From assembly GCA_047967505.1 (NCBI GenBank), contig CM106538.1: 64,000 bases of DNA; one strand, 5' to 3'. This document shows, in pieces, positions 11,361 to 22,977 of the stretch (positions are counted from its first letter, which is position 1; each line of letters begins with the position of its first letter). The notes beneath the pieces are model-generated. The model was not told where the DNA came from. It did no database searches and saw only the letters and a list, made by a program, of their open reading frames with translations. The DNA is from Dipteris shenzhenensis (taxonomy: Eukaryota; Polypodiophyta; Polypodiopsida; Gleicheniales). The position numbers were made by a program, and so were the translations under genes.

Positions 11361-13802
11361 TGGACTTAAGCCCGAAACCCCGCGACGCGGTGCTTTCTTT
11401 AGCATATCTATTATGGGAAAAGCAATCTTTTCTCCCACCTTATATCTGATGACCTTGCTTTCCTCCTCTCTATTCTCTACTCCTCACCACTACTCAACCC
11501 CTCTCCTAACACTTGTGCTCCCTCTCCACCCTTGTCCCTCTTTGCTTGTATGAAAAGAAGTTTTTCAAGAAGGTGAGCCTCTTTAAGCAATGTAGGTTCA
11601 TTTTTTGTGAGATTTTGTTTTGTGAGTGTTGAACCATGTTTCTCCTTGTATTGCTAAGGCTACATGCAACCGGTCACTCTTTTCAGCCACTCCAAGTGCT
11701 CTTGAACGTCGATCATTCTCGTATCTCAAAAAATTATGGAAGAGTTTGTGAACCAGGGAGCTGAACAAGGCCTTAAATCCGAGAGGCTCCCTCCGTGCTC
11801 CTTTTTGTCAATTGTTTGTGAACCATAGATAATAGTCCCTCCCCCTGGCAGCTCACCTGCTTACTCCTTAGTCACTAGAAAAGCCATCTTGAGAAATTAT
11901 CCCTTGAAGCATTGACAACAGTCAGGTGACTTGAGCTCTCCTAACAAGCGTGGTCACACAAAACAGCAGCGTGCATTGCAATAGTGAAGATCAATTACAT
12001 TGATACAATGTAGAAGCTCCTACATTGCTAGAGCCCTCTTGGCACCTCTCCTTCCTCCCTTCGTATTTCTCCTTGCACGAGTGGAAGATTGGTGCATAGC
12101 GATGGCAACTATGAGGATTGGAGGCCGAGGCATGCACAGAGGATGGCAGAGGGAGTGAAGTTGAGTGCCTATAGTAATGATGAGAGGTAAAGGCATGAGG
12201 TGATCAGCAGGCTGCAGGAGTTGATTTTAAAGAAATTCTCGACTTGCATCTAGAAACATCTCAAATTTTTGGGTTGTAGTTTAGGTTATGAGCATTGTGA
12301 GCCGTTCCTTTTCACCCCTCTCACTTTCCCCTAGACAAATTAATGGATTTTTTTAGATACTCTCATTGCCTCAGCTTCTCTTTTTGGCTTATTTTCACAT
12401 TGTACACTTGAGTCTTAGTGCATTACAGTATTCCATTTGCTCTTCTTGACTCGGTCCTTTTACTTTGTGTCGTCCATTATTTTGACTCAACATACTGTCA
12501 CTAGCATTGCACAATTGTTCCTTCATCGCTCCTCCCTTCCTTCTCGACGTAGCTCTTCTTGTGCATGAACTTTCATTTCAGTTGTCTCTTCCCTTTGTAG
12601 CCCTTCATAGCGCCCTTGATAGTTAAATTCATTACGACTATTTTGTTTGTGTCTAGACCCGGCCCTTGCTGACTACTTATCACTTTGGGCTCATGTAACA
12701 TCAACTTTAGGCTATGATTTTTTAAAAACTTATAGTCCAATGGAATAATGAGATTATTTGCTATTAATATTCACTTGAAAGCTGTGGCCTTGACCTTGAT
12801 TTACTTGTGCCATTTAACCTGTTTCTTTGTTGAATGCTATACCATGGTGTGATTGTATCTTTACATTTCAACCTTATGGCTCCATTAATTTTATGCCCAA
12901 TTCCTTTAGGATCTTATTTTCTTAACTAAGTTGTGATGTTCAAACTCGTTTCATTTAGAACTTTTCCATTTAATTCTTTGCTTTGCTAATTTTTCTTTAT
13001 TCTTTTTTAGGTCCCTTTATGACCTTTCTTATGTCCATGATTTTTTATCATGGAGGTAGAATACCCCTTGTCAAAAAATTTATTTTATTCTTCTTTTTGA
13101 AAGAACCTTGGTTTCTTTTTTTCTTATTAACACCCTTATTTCTTAGATGCTTTTAAACATGGATTTTAATTTTGTTGGTGATTTCCCATGGCTGAGGATT
13201 ACCCCCCCAGTATTAATGAAGGGTAAACCCTTGTGGATTCTCTTTGTAATTAAAGCTTCCAATTTTTTACCTTTCTACTTATTTTTTCCTAAATTAAACT
13301 TTCATGGGAGTGGATTACCCCCCTAGCTTTAATCCAATTAAATTAGTTGGCCCTTAATTACCACTCAGGGATGAGGATTACCCCCCTTAGGACATTTTTT
13401 TACTTTCTCAAAATTATTTAGAATGTAAACCCCCGCTATTTTCTTACATTCCTTTAAATCTCATTTTTATCTTAGAATTCCGAAAGGTGTGTTCATGTTC
13501 TTTGGTAAAGCGATCACAAGCCAAGGAATACATGCATCACCTACCTACCCAAATTCAACTTCATTGTTCTAAGAATTGGTTGGTTTGGATGGTGGCAGGT
13601 AAATGAACCTTGGCCTCGGAGCTAACTACCCGACGCATTAAAATTTCGATTGCAATATTGTCAATAGTGACTTCAATTTAGCTTTTTAAGGAAATTTAAT
13701 CCATTTCTCATATGCAGTTAGTTATAATTATTCGAATTATTGAATTAATTGCATGGTTCATTTATAGATGGGATTATTAAATCTACACACACACACACAC
13801 AC

Positions 13803-16800
13803 CCACAACTTATGGTCCCAACCCCTAGCAACATTAAAGAATCTGGTGACAACCGATTAGGCCTACTACGATAAAGCTTTCCAAGTTCCAACAGGGAGTA
13901 AAGTTATAGATGCCATAAAAACTATTAAATTGATGCGATGAAGCCTACTCAATGTAAAACAACCCTAGGTTGAAGAGCCAACTTATGAAAGTAGATATAT
14001 GTAAACAAACCTATATATATATATATAATTTATTTATTTATCTATATCTTTACATTTATATTTATATTTATATTTAAGATAAAGGAGAACTACCTATAAA
14101 CAAGTCTCTACATTTTTATATATATAAGAGTAATACAAACCTACACACCTTGGCCAAAGCGCCATCTTATGAAAGAATAAAAAATACACAAAACTATATA
14201 CATACATACATATGTATCTATGTATATCTATATATAGTTTTAGATATTTCAGTAATAAAAAAAGATAAAGGAGAACTATCTATAAACAAATCTTTAGATA
14301 CATATCTATAAAAGAGAAAACCAAATTGTATATATAGATAGATAGATAGATAGAAAGATAGAAAGATAGATAGATAGATAGATAGATATAGATATATATG
14401 TATGAAAATCTAATGAGTCAAAAAATCGAAAAAATCAAGGAGTATTCTAAAAGAAAAGGAATCAAAAGAAACATATATCTAAACCCAAACAAGGGATGAA
14501 CCTGTTTTAAGGAGCATTGAATAGAAAGCTATGTGCACTAAGCTCGATCAAATGAGAACATAAATTTCTCAATGTAAAACAATAAACAATGTAAATCTAA
14601 TGAGATCTTATATAGCCACTCACACAGGGCCTACCTCCAACCCATGCACACATACACACTTGTAACCCACTCCATAGCCAAAAAATCTATCGCTTATTAG
14701 CAAGGCGGCAAACTTAAAAAATAAAGTACACTCACCTCTCAAAAGTGGAGATGTCAAGATTATGAGAAAGATGTTCACGACGTGCCCACCCCGCAACGAG
14801 CTGAGAACCAAGCCATCTACCATAGCTAACATTCTGAAACATGAAAGAGCCAGACAACAACAAAGTCTAACCAAGATGATACAAGCAAGCACTCGTGCTC
14901 AGATCCACCAAAGGAAGAAGCAGTGATGAGTAAGAATACAATGCCATGCGTCATCACTGAGATGCTCATAGTGGCAACACCAACCACTTTGCTCCAAATA
15001 CCTCCATGCTAAAATGTGCTAGCACCTACGAGGTAATGCATGACCCCGCCACCTAGTAGAAAGGATCAGGGTGTGAAGAGGCATGAAGGAAGCAAAGAGG
15101 CAAGAGCGTGATGGCTTGGTGAAAGCCTTATGGCATCGACAATGCTCCATATGCAGGTTCAAGGAAAGCACTAGGTCCAGACATGCACTATTTGAACATG
15201 AACAACCAGCCCGCATGAGAAGACTCCTCGACAATGGCTGGCTATCGTCATCACAATGCCTAAAATTTCAAAAGCTACAAATGAACTGGGCTGGAAGGTA
15301 CTATGAGTGCTAGCTATAGAGAGGTGATCCATAGCAAAGGGGAACAGTATTGAGGTGAGGAGAAAGATGAGGCAGGAGAATGAAGGAAAGGCCAATGCTA
15401 CAATGAGTGCAAAGGCATTCGAAGGTTTTCTTGATAATTGTATGATGGCTATCGTGTAACTTCTGTTTACCAATCTCATCATGACCATTTACTTGCAAGG
15501 TGTGATTGATATATCAGATACGTAGCGTCGTAAAACTAGTCACTTAGATGTGTGGAAAAAGGATCAATATTGTGAGTCTATTCAATTCCACGTTTGGCAC
15601 AAGGTTGTGCTTGAGAGGATATCGGCCCATGAATTACCTAGGAAATAGATATTCATACCACCAAGCTGGCCACTGTAGAAGAGTGCACTAGAGACTTTTG
15701 TTTCCTTTTAGTAAAAAGCTCACAAAAACTATCAATATTTATAGGGCGTTGGATGCCAGCCATGGATATTGATGATTGTTTAAACCCAATTTGACGTTGT
15801 CACAAATCTGAAGAGATACAAGTTTCCCAGTCTGATGTGTGATGCATTTGCTCACAAATAAAATTGTTCGCTGGAGGTTGAGAAAGTTAGCCGTCAGAAC
15901 TTGAAATTGGAGGAATGTGCTAGATAGCTAAGCTTGGAAACTCAGATCTTATAGAGCAATCACAACGAATTGGGTGATGCTCATCCCACACATTGAAGGA
16001 GAATAGGGACCTCAAGGAGCGACCGAGTTGCAAGATTTGTAGAGCTAATAATGTCTGCATTCACCTCCTTCCCTACAAACACCTGTGTCTCTACAAAGAG
16101 TGTAATACCAGCTATTTCGCTCCAAACCCCTCTTAATTAGCTATTTCCCTTGCCCTTTCCCTTCGTACCTCCCAATTCTTGCCTCAATTTTTGCCATTCA
16201 TCTAGAAATGAAATGGATGAATGCGCTTATGTTTCTCCCCTTTTCCCTAAACATATGGACCGTCCTTGCTTGAAATCAAAATGTAGACTCTACCTTAAAA
16301 TCTTACACCTGGAAATTGGCTAACAAGAGATCAGTCATGATAGTAGTAAATTTGCACTTGAAGTTCAGAGTGAGTGTAAATCAAAAGTTAAAGTTCCAAC
16401 GAATTCTATTTAAGGTCGTTAACCCTTTAGAGATGGGTCATGGTACTCGTAATGGCAATGGCCCTTAAAGGATACAACTCCTTCCTTCATGGTTGCATCG
16501 CTCTATATCTTACTCCTCGTTTGGCATTATGTTGTGCCGTTGTGAGTTTTCTTCATAGAGTCTAGCTGATCCTCTAAGCTCCATGTGGAGTTTACTTTGA
16601 AAGGTGGTTGCATGCTTATTGTGTCTCTAGTTGGTGCCTCATTTTGACTCTCTTGCTTCATGCTAAAGCTTGCCGTCTCTGAGGCTTGGAGTTTTTTTCG
16701 GTAATGTTTTGTTATGGCCGGGCTTACAAGTTGTTATAGGATTTGGTTTAGGCTCTTTGCCTCATCCATCAACTTTTGTTCATGATCATGGCTGGAAGCT

Positions 16801-17960
16801 GCTCTCTTTTCATTTGGATTAGCCTCCTACAAGCTCGAGGTGCTCTTCCTCATAATGGTTGTTGGACCTCCGATGTACAAATCTATTAGCAGCAATATGC
16901 CAACAACAAATGTCAAACTACTTGGAACTTGGAGAGTTATGTAAAGGTAACCTAGGACCATCAATCAAAGAGGGTGTATAGATCCAAAAGGTTCATCCTT
17001 AAAAATTTTGTTGACAAACAATGATGCAACCAACAAACCAAGAATCAATGGAGCTCCATGCATCCATTGATAGTAATGGGCCTATCATTGTTGATTCCAA
17101 TCATGGTGATCTTTAAAGAGAGCACACATCAAACATCAAGCTAGTAGCTTAGATGTTGATGCGATAGAAATGGAGTACCCAAGGGTGATGACCCTATTGG
17201 GGGAGGTGGACCCCATTTTCTTATCTCTTTGTGAAATTTTTTTGATATCGTTATTAGTTTGGATTCTTGTAGTTGCAGCATTGTTTTGATTTTTCCTTCT
17301 TAAGGGTATGTGGAGGTTGATAAACGTGGCGGTTGATTAACCTTGAAGAAGTGGTCATCCACCCTGTTAGGATGAGGGGTCCCTTTGGCTTCACGGTTGC
17401 ATCTCTCTCTGAAGGGAAGGTGATTTATTGCTCAGAGAAGATTTCTTTAGCTACTTGGTCAACCACTAGTGAGCAACTTGGTTTGCCTAAGGGCAATGAG
17501 GTGGCCTAAGATAGCTTGCCTAGGATGACCAATTTGTTTGAACCATCTAGAACCCTCCCCTCAAGAGAGCGTAGTTTGTTTGTTGTGTGTGTGGATTACC
17601 GTCTCGCCTGATTGTTGTAAGGCAAGCATGCCTCTAGAAGTGGAAGTGCAATGGAAGTGGGGCCTAATCTGATGGAGGGGTGATGGAGAAGTGCATCTAA
17701 ATGGAGAATGGCTTGAATTGCACAACTTAGCCAAATTAGACATTACCACACAAATAAAAAATGAATGAAAGATTGCTCCCCGTGAAGTGTTGATTGGAAA
17801 ATTTGCCTCTTGGGCACATTCGTGAAAGATGTGAAATTGTGTAATCATTCATTACCGGCCTTGTGATGCTCTAATGCTTAGTGCTTAAATGCTTTATTTA
17901 ATACATTCAAAACTAAGATATGCATATTCATCACTCAAATGCTTTTGATGAATGAAAATA
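13803..17960. other. AT-rich intergenic DNA, no gene recognised
   Basis: About 4.2 kb without a convincing reading frame. Frames of 60-105 codons near 14.6, 15.0-15.5 and 17.6-17.8 kb overlap on both strands and show no known motif. A (TAGA)n microsatellite lies at 14333-14397. From about 16.7 kb on there is unremarkable AT-rich sequence. Confidence 0.5.
14333..14397. repeat. (TAGA)n microsatellite
   Basis: About 15 near-perfect GATA/TAGA units with two AAAG variants. Confidence 0.95.
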
Positions 17961-18249
17961 ATTCATTATGGCCTTTCGATGGATGCATTATCTGTGTCTT
18001 CATGCGACATTTAGCTACTCTATAAAATATACCTGGAAGCAATGTATGAAAACTCAAAAATTTACACAGTTTCGGATGCCACGATGTTTCAACAAATATG
18101 GAGAAAGTATCGATGATCTGGTTGCTTATTCTGGAGATTCATGGGGATGCTACAAAGTCCATAAATACCCACAAAAAAAAGTAAGCTCGGTAAGGTGTTG
18201 TAATAGTTGGTCGACAAAAGCAAAGCTCGAGAAGGGGCATCATCATCCC

Positions 18250-18420
18250 TCCTGATACCTATGATGGAGTAATTGTACTCGAGCAATGCGAATAGGATGG
18301 CATGACTCGAGTTAAAGACCATACCCACCTCCATAGCCATCTCCATTCACCACACCAATGCTAGACAACATTTGCGAACAAAATAGCTTGAGCACGACGT
18401 TTCTCGCTATAGCAAGAGCC
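18250..18420. repeat. Tandem duplicate unit upstream of MYB fragment 1
   Basis: The sequence from 'gatggagtaattgtactcg' to 'cttgagca(c/t)gacgt' recurs at about 18870-19020 with a (CAT/CAC)n expansion in the second unit. Each unit leads directly into a MYB fragment. Confidence 0.75.
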
Positions 18421-18552
18421 GTTTCTTGCAATGGACAAACCACCTCAAGCCTAATCTCAATAAAGTCTCACTCTCACCCGAGGAAAAGCACATTGTCATC
18501 CAGTTCCATGCCCTGATGGGAAATCGTTGGGCTCGCATTGCCTCGCATGTAG
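18410..18552 (+). pseudogene. R2R3-MYB DNA-binding domain fragment, copy 1
   Basis: The + strand encodes the end of MYB R2 (LQWTNHLKPNLNK), the linker and the first R3 helix (SLSPEEKHIVIQFHALMGN, then RWARIASHV). The plant GAMYB-type consensus reads RLRWTNHLRPNLKK then SPEEE...LGNKWA. The residues before it are damaged: SKSRF stands where KSCRL is expected. The R3 recognition helix (LPGRTDNEIKN) is absent, so this is an exon fragment without function. It is embedded in the dispersed repeat family also seen at 8.2-8.7 kb. Confidence 0.75.
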
Positions 18553-19024
18553 GAATTCTTGTCCTCTCCATGTTCATTTTCTTCGAATCGTCATTGCAAT
18601 TGCATGCCTCATTCCCTTAGTCTTTTGATTCTTTGCTCGTAACTAACTTTGCCATGTGGCACAAAGGAGCAACCTAAAGGATCGCCATTGGTTTACCAGC
18701 CCAGGCATTGGGTGGATGCAAAATCCAATTGATCGCGCTTCTTGAGAATACCAAATAGGCCATAGAAAACATATCCTAACACCATATCCACAAAAAACAT
18801 ATCCTAACACCATATCCAGCATCAGAAAAGGAGATCCATAAGATATGAATCATTTGAGGATACTATAGTGATGGAGTAATTGTACTCGGGCGATGCAAAT
18901 AGGATGGCATCGGCTTCGAGTCAAAGGCCATACCCATCTCCATAGCCATCTCCATTCATCATCATCACCACCACCACCACCAAATAGATATTGCGAATGA
19001 AATAGCTTGAGCATGACGTCTCTC

Positions 19025-19078
19025 ACTGCGACAAGAGCTGTCGCTTGCAATGGACAAACCACCTCAATCCTAATCTTG
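19025..19078 (+). pseudogene. R2R3-MYB fragment, copy 2
   Basis: Encodes CDKSCRLQWTNHLNPNLD, the C-terminal helix of MYB R2. It keeps the KSCRL motif damaged in copy 1. It breaks off at the join with the dispersed repeat starting 'aattttgagacaagc'. Confidence 0.7.
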
Positions 19079-19079
19079 A

Positions 19080-21180
19080 TAATTTTGAGACAAGCTTAAA
19101 TTTTGGTACACAAAAATGGCTATAGAAGTTTGTAAAGAGTCTCTCTTGAAAGATGTTAAACATGTGACTCACCAAATTCATTTTTAAACGATATGAAAAG
19201 GAAAATGTTTGGCACTTAGTGGCCACCACTCTATTTGCAACCTAGTAGTAAACATGTGGGGGGACACATCCTCTGCATAGAACACAGTGTCTAGTAAAGC
19301 TCAATGGTCATCTCTAGGATCTATTGGGGGTCTGAATGCTCTTGGAGGATCTCCAAGCCACTGCAACTATGTCCCCATGGAGTGAGGGCCTCTGCTTTGA
19401 AAGAAACGCTTGGTCATCCTATCACCCTACTATACACAACAGGATCTAGAGGAGTGGTTGGAGTCTGCTCGGCATATCTTTGTATCCTAGAGGTCCAAAT
19501 GTGTGCACTCATATCTATCTACCAACCACTGTGATCCCAAGTCCTGCTCTTTGAGCCACTCAATGGAGGTCAGGTCCCATCTCAAGGCTCTAAAGTATGC
19601 TTGTCAGATTCTATGGGTGGCACAAGGCATAAGATTATAGCTCCTCATTGCTCCTCTAAATGGCCTCTACTACCCATGCAACCCACCCATCATCCTCTGG
19701 ACTATCAACTACTAATGGCTATCTCTAGATCTCTATGACTTTCTCTTGCACTTCTTACTCCTATAGTAGTGAGTCAGGAATGTGGATCCTCTTCTCGAGA
19801 AGTCCTCTGTGGGGCTACTCAAGCTGCTAGGTCACTGGGGAATGATCTAACATCATGGTACCTGTCAGAATACCAATGCCTTTGCCCCTATGCAAAGCCC
19901 ATTCTTCCACATAAAATGATCCAGCCTCTCTAAAAGACCATCTGGCCGAATAAAAAACAAGGCTACCTAGACTTTTTTATGATCTATATGCCTAGAAGCA
20001 TATGACACTTAAGATGGGGCTTCATTTTCCCTCTTTGATTGCTTTGGTGTGAAATCCCCTTTTGTAATAATGATCAAAATGGTTTTAACTGTTAGCATAA
20101 ATTGTGTAGTCTACATAAATGGATAGGTGAAGCTTAAGCACTTAACTGAGACTTAATTAGGGAATGTCCCCCATTACCACCATTATTATCCATGGTGTGA
20201 AGCTTGGTTTGTTACAGTGCTCAAAGTTTTTGTCAACATAAGCTTTTTAGTGGAAGGGTGACAAGTCACTTTGAGCTTAAACACTCAATTAGGGAAGGCC
20301 ACCCGTTAGCACCATTATTACTTATGGTTATAATATAATCATCATTGGGAAAGCTAGAGAGAAAGGCTCTAGTCAAGGTATTGAATTTCCTTCTAGGAGA
20401 TGGCAAGGAGTGCAAATGTTTGCTTCATAATTCCATCATCTAGAATTCCTTGGTGAAAGAAGGGGATAAAGTTGATAAGTTGATGGAAGCAATCCATGAG
20501 TATGGAGTAGTTTTAAAATCCAAGAAAGAGCTGTAGATACCCACTGATCAATAAATAAGGGTTTACATGGACATTACCATTTAAGATGCCCATTTGGATT
20601 TTTATAGAATTTGACTATTCTCATACATTTACTAAGTGCAATGATGATTTTGTTGGTTGCTTTTAGCAATTTGATAAGTGGGATACATAGAGAAGTTGTT
20701 CAACCCAATTTTGCAAATAAATGCTACTTGACAAGGGTGAATTACATTCAATCTCTTAGAAAATCATTGCTTTAATGATTGGTGTGGACTTGGATTCCCA
20801 CAATGTCAAGCAAAATAAAATGCATTAATGGCTATTCTAGATGGAAAGGAGCATGACTCCTTGGTATGAGTTTGCTAAATCGGGAATAGATTAGTTTGGG
20901 GGGAAGATTTGTGTGGGAATGGGAAAATACACTAAAGTAGACCAAGCCCTTTTGGGAGTTCTATTGGAAATCAAACTAACCCCCACATTCAAGAGGCTTG
21001 TGGAGCGATGGGAAAAATGGGATGTCTCACTTAGTGTGAAGAGGCAAGGCTAGCCTAAGGGGTGATGGTGCATTGAACCAATTGATTGATGGGAGCAAAA
21101 GCCACTTGAATTGGTGGGTCACCAATCACTATGATTGAATACTATAGGTGGGATGACTTCATAGCAAGATACGCCATATG
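19080..21180. repeat. Dispersed direct repeat, copy 2
   Basis: Matches 5905-7270 in the same orientation, with extra DNA at about 19250-19970 and about 20880-21012. The 19250-19970 insert has short + strand frames (for example 19304-19534) with no recognised similarity. Confidence 0.75.
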
Positions 21181-21346
21181 GAATCAACATTGGAATGTGT
21201 AAAGTGCTAATTGAAAGAACTAGCAATGCATTAAGGTTAAATATAGTGTAGTCACCTATGATAATGATTTGATCCAAGCTATTATAGGATGTGCAAAGAT
21301 TAGATGGTCCATAAACATAAGTAAATTTAATTTAAAGTTGGTATTA

Positions 21347-21490
21347 GTAGCTCAGCAAAACTTCTTCACACACTATATATTGAGTTGGTCTCTTAGAAGG
21401 GGTTTTCCACCAACTTCTTCTAACTAGATCATACAACTCGTAGGTCTTGGATTCTTCATTATAGCTGATGAAGATGAACTTTTGGCTCCA
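21347..21490 (-). pseudogene. Ty1/copia integrase remnant
   Basis: On the minus strand a short frame reads KFIFISYNEESKTYELYD. This resembles the copia integrase C-terminal motif KCIFLGY...KGYRLYD, which is followed in the family by a replaced R/S-x-DV-x-F motif. Here a stop follows soon after. Flanking DNA shows nothing else of copia, so this is a small relic. The + frame at 21736-22080 has no recognisable domain. Confidence 0.45.
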
Positions 21491-22610
21491 TGAATCTTAC
21501 TTGATTCACACTCACCACATTAATTACCAAACTTGCACACGAAACCCCTACTGCCAAAAAAATGCCCATCCAGGTCTCTAAATATCTCCCATGCTCGAAA
21601 CCATTGCTTCACCAAAATCATAGTGTGCCCTTTACCCTTGTTGTAGGGGTAATTCACAAAATGCCATAAACCTTAAATTTCACACCAAAACTCCAAAAAA
21701 TCATCCTCATCTCCTGCAAGGGGGCCACCTTCACATTGCATCTCGGATCACCTTTAAACAACATCTATATTTTTCCTTACTACAACAACCCCTTAGATTC
21801 CCACTACCGAGACAACTCCAACAAACTATTTTGCACACCCCCACCCCTAACATTCTTATTGGGACAGGACATTATACGCATCATGCATGAAAGGAAACCT
21901 ATGATATGTGCCACATCCTTGTATGTTTATGAACAATTTGCAATATTCGACCATTTTGGTATATTCCCTCCTTCCCCTAAGGCTTCTTCCGCTGCACCCC
22001 TTCAAATGCTAATAAACGTCTGGCAATTGTTGATCCACACTGCTCTCCAACCCACACACATCGAAGACAAACTCAACTAACTAGCGCCACCCTAGCTTAA
22101 CCTGAACCCACAACCCCAACCCCCCACCCTTAAGCATACCCTCACCCTTCGAAGGATAAGATGTGCTTTACCTTTCTTCGGCACTACTTCCAACCTACTC
22201 ATTTTGCAATTCTTTAGTCGCCTTAGAAACAAGAACAATAGTTGCACCAAGAGCCACCACTTTGTCTCCACCGAGCTCACCATCTCCGACACTCCTTGGC
22301 CTCCCTGATCATCCTTCTTTGCAATATAAAAGCCCTTCGCCTGACAAATAAAGCAAGTATTACCAGACCATCAGACCACCTGTACCAGATTACCAGACCT
22401 TCAGCCAGCTTAATGATCCCGTGATCATTTGCACCGGAGGTTAAGTAGTACATCGAAGAAACAGGACTTATAAACTGTCTGATTAATCTCTCACCATCTT
22501 TCTGCTTAATCAATTCAATTGAGCTGACTACAGCGCCAGGCTTACCTGCCACTTTATAACCCCCCCCGCCCCCTTACCTCTGTAGACGATCGTTCCGCTG
22601 CCAAACAGAG

Positions 22611-22620
22611 ATATATATAA
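22611..22620 (+). promoter_or_regulatory. Probable TATA box of the P-loop NTPase gene
   Basis: ATATATATAA lies about 170 bp upstream of the first ATG of the gene. No ATG occurs between the expected transcription start (about 30 bp downstream) and the start codon at 22786, giving an uncomplicated 5' leader of about 140 nt. A C-rich stretch lies just upstream (22560-22580). Confidence 0.55.
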
Positions 22621-22785
22621 TCCTCTTCATTTTCTTGTGCTTTTTGGAGTGGATCATTGTGGCTGTGGTCTGTACATCAAAGCTGATACACTGAATTTAC
22701 CTGGAGTCTCAGCAAGGTGATCAGTTTGCATCAAATTGTGGCAGTACGTACATTCATTCAAGAATTCACCAAAAGAGCTTTTGGC

Positions 22786-22977
22786 ATGAAGAAAGACATA
22801 GTAGTAGATTGTGGAGAAGGGACTTGGGAAGGTGAGGAAAAAAAGAGCAATGCAGAGGGTTCAGATGGAAAAGGCAAAGAAAATGGACAGCATATTGAAG
22901 AAAACAATTCTTGGCAAAGTGCCCCACCGATTTCTCCTCATTCTCGGCACACATCATCCAAATATGATTTCGTAAAG
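22786..22977 (+). CDS. P-loop NTPase exon 1
   Basis: 64 codons from the first ATG to the donor AAG|GTTTGC, phase 0. The polypeptide begins MKKDIVVDCGEG, is rich in Glu, Lys and Ser, and ends SKYDFVK. The last residues flow directly into exon 2. Confidence 0.8.

Larger units (their letters stand above)
10268..12350. mobile_element. 2.1 kb insertion in the right arm, unclassified
   Basis: The left arm is continuous where the right arm jumps from 'cacattgctaatt' (about 10268) to 'tagatactctcattgcctc' (about 12350), so about 2.1 kb was inserted here (or lost from the other arm). The insert carries two clusters of quasi-palindromes, an acidic reading frame at 10254-10559 and an exon-like minus-strand frame at 10890-11154. 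I saw no transposase, clear terminal inverted repeats or convincing target duplication. It could be a non-autonomous DNA transposon or a Helitron carrying gene pieces. Confidence 0.5.
8655..13802. repeat. Right arm of giant imperfect inverted repeat
   Basis: Matches 2207-5905 in reverse. It carries the pyrimidine-rich form of the purine tract (8.93-10.25 kb), is interrupted by a 2.1 kb insertion (about 10268-12350), and resumes until the terminal LTR-like repeat (about 13480-13802), which ends in 'AAATCTACACACAC'. Reading frames of 60-120 codons in the first part are pyrimidine-strand artefacts. Confidence 0.75.
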
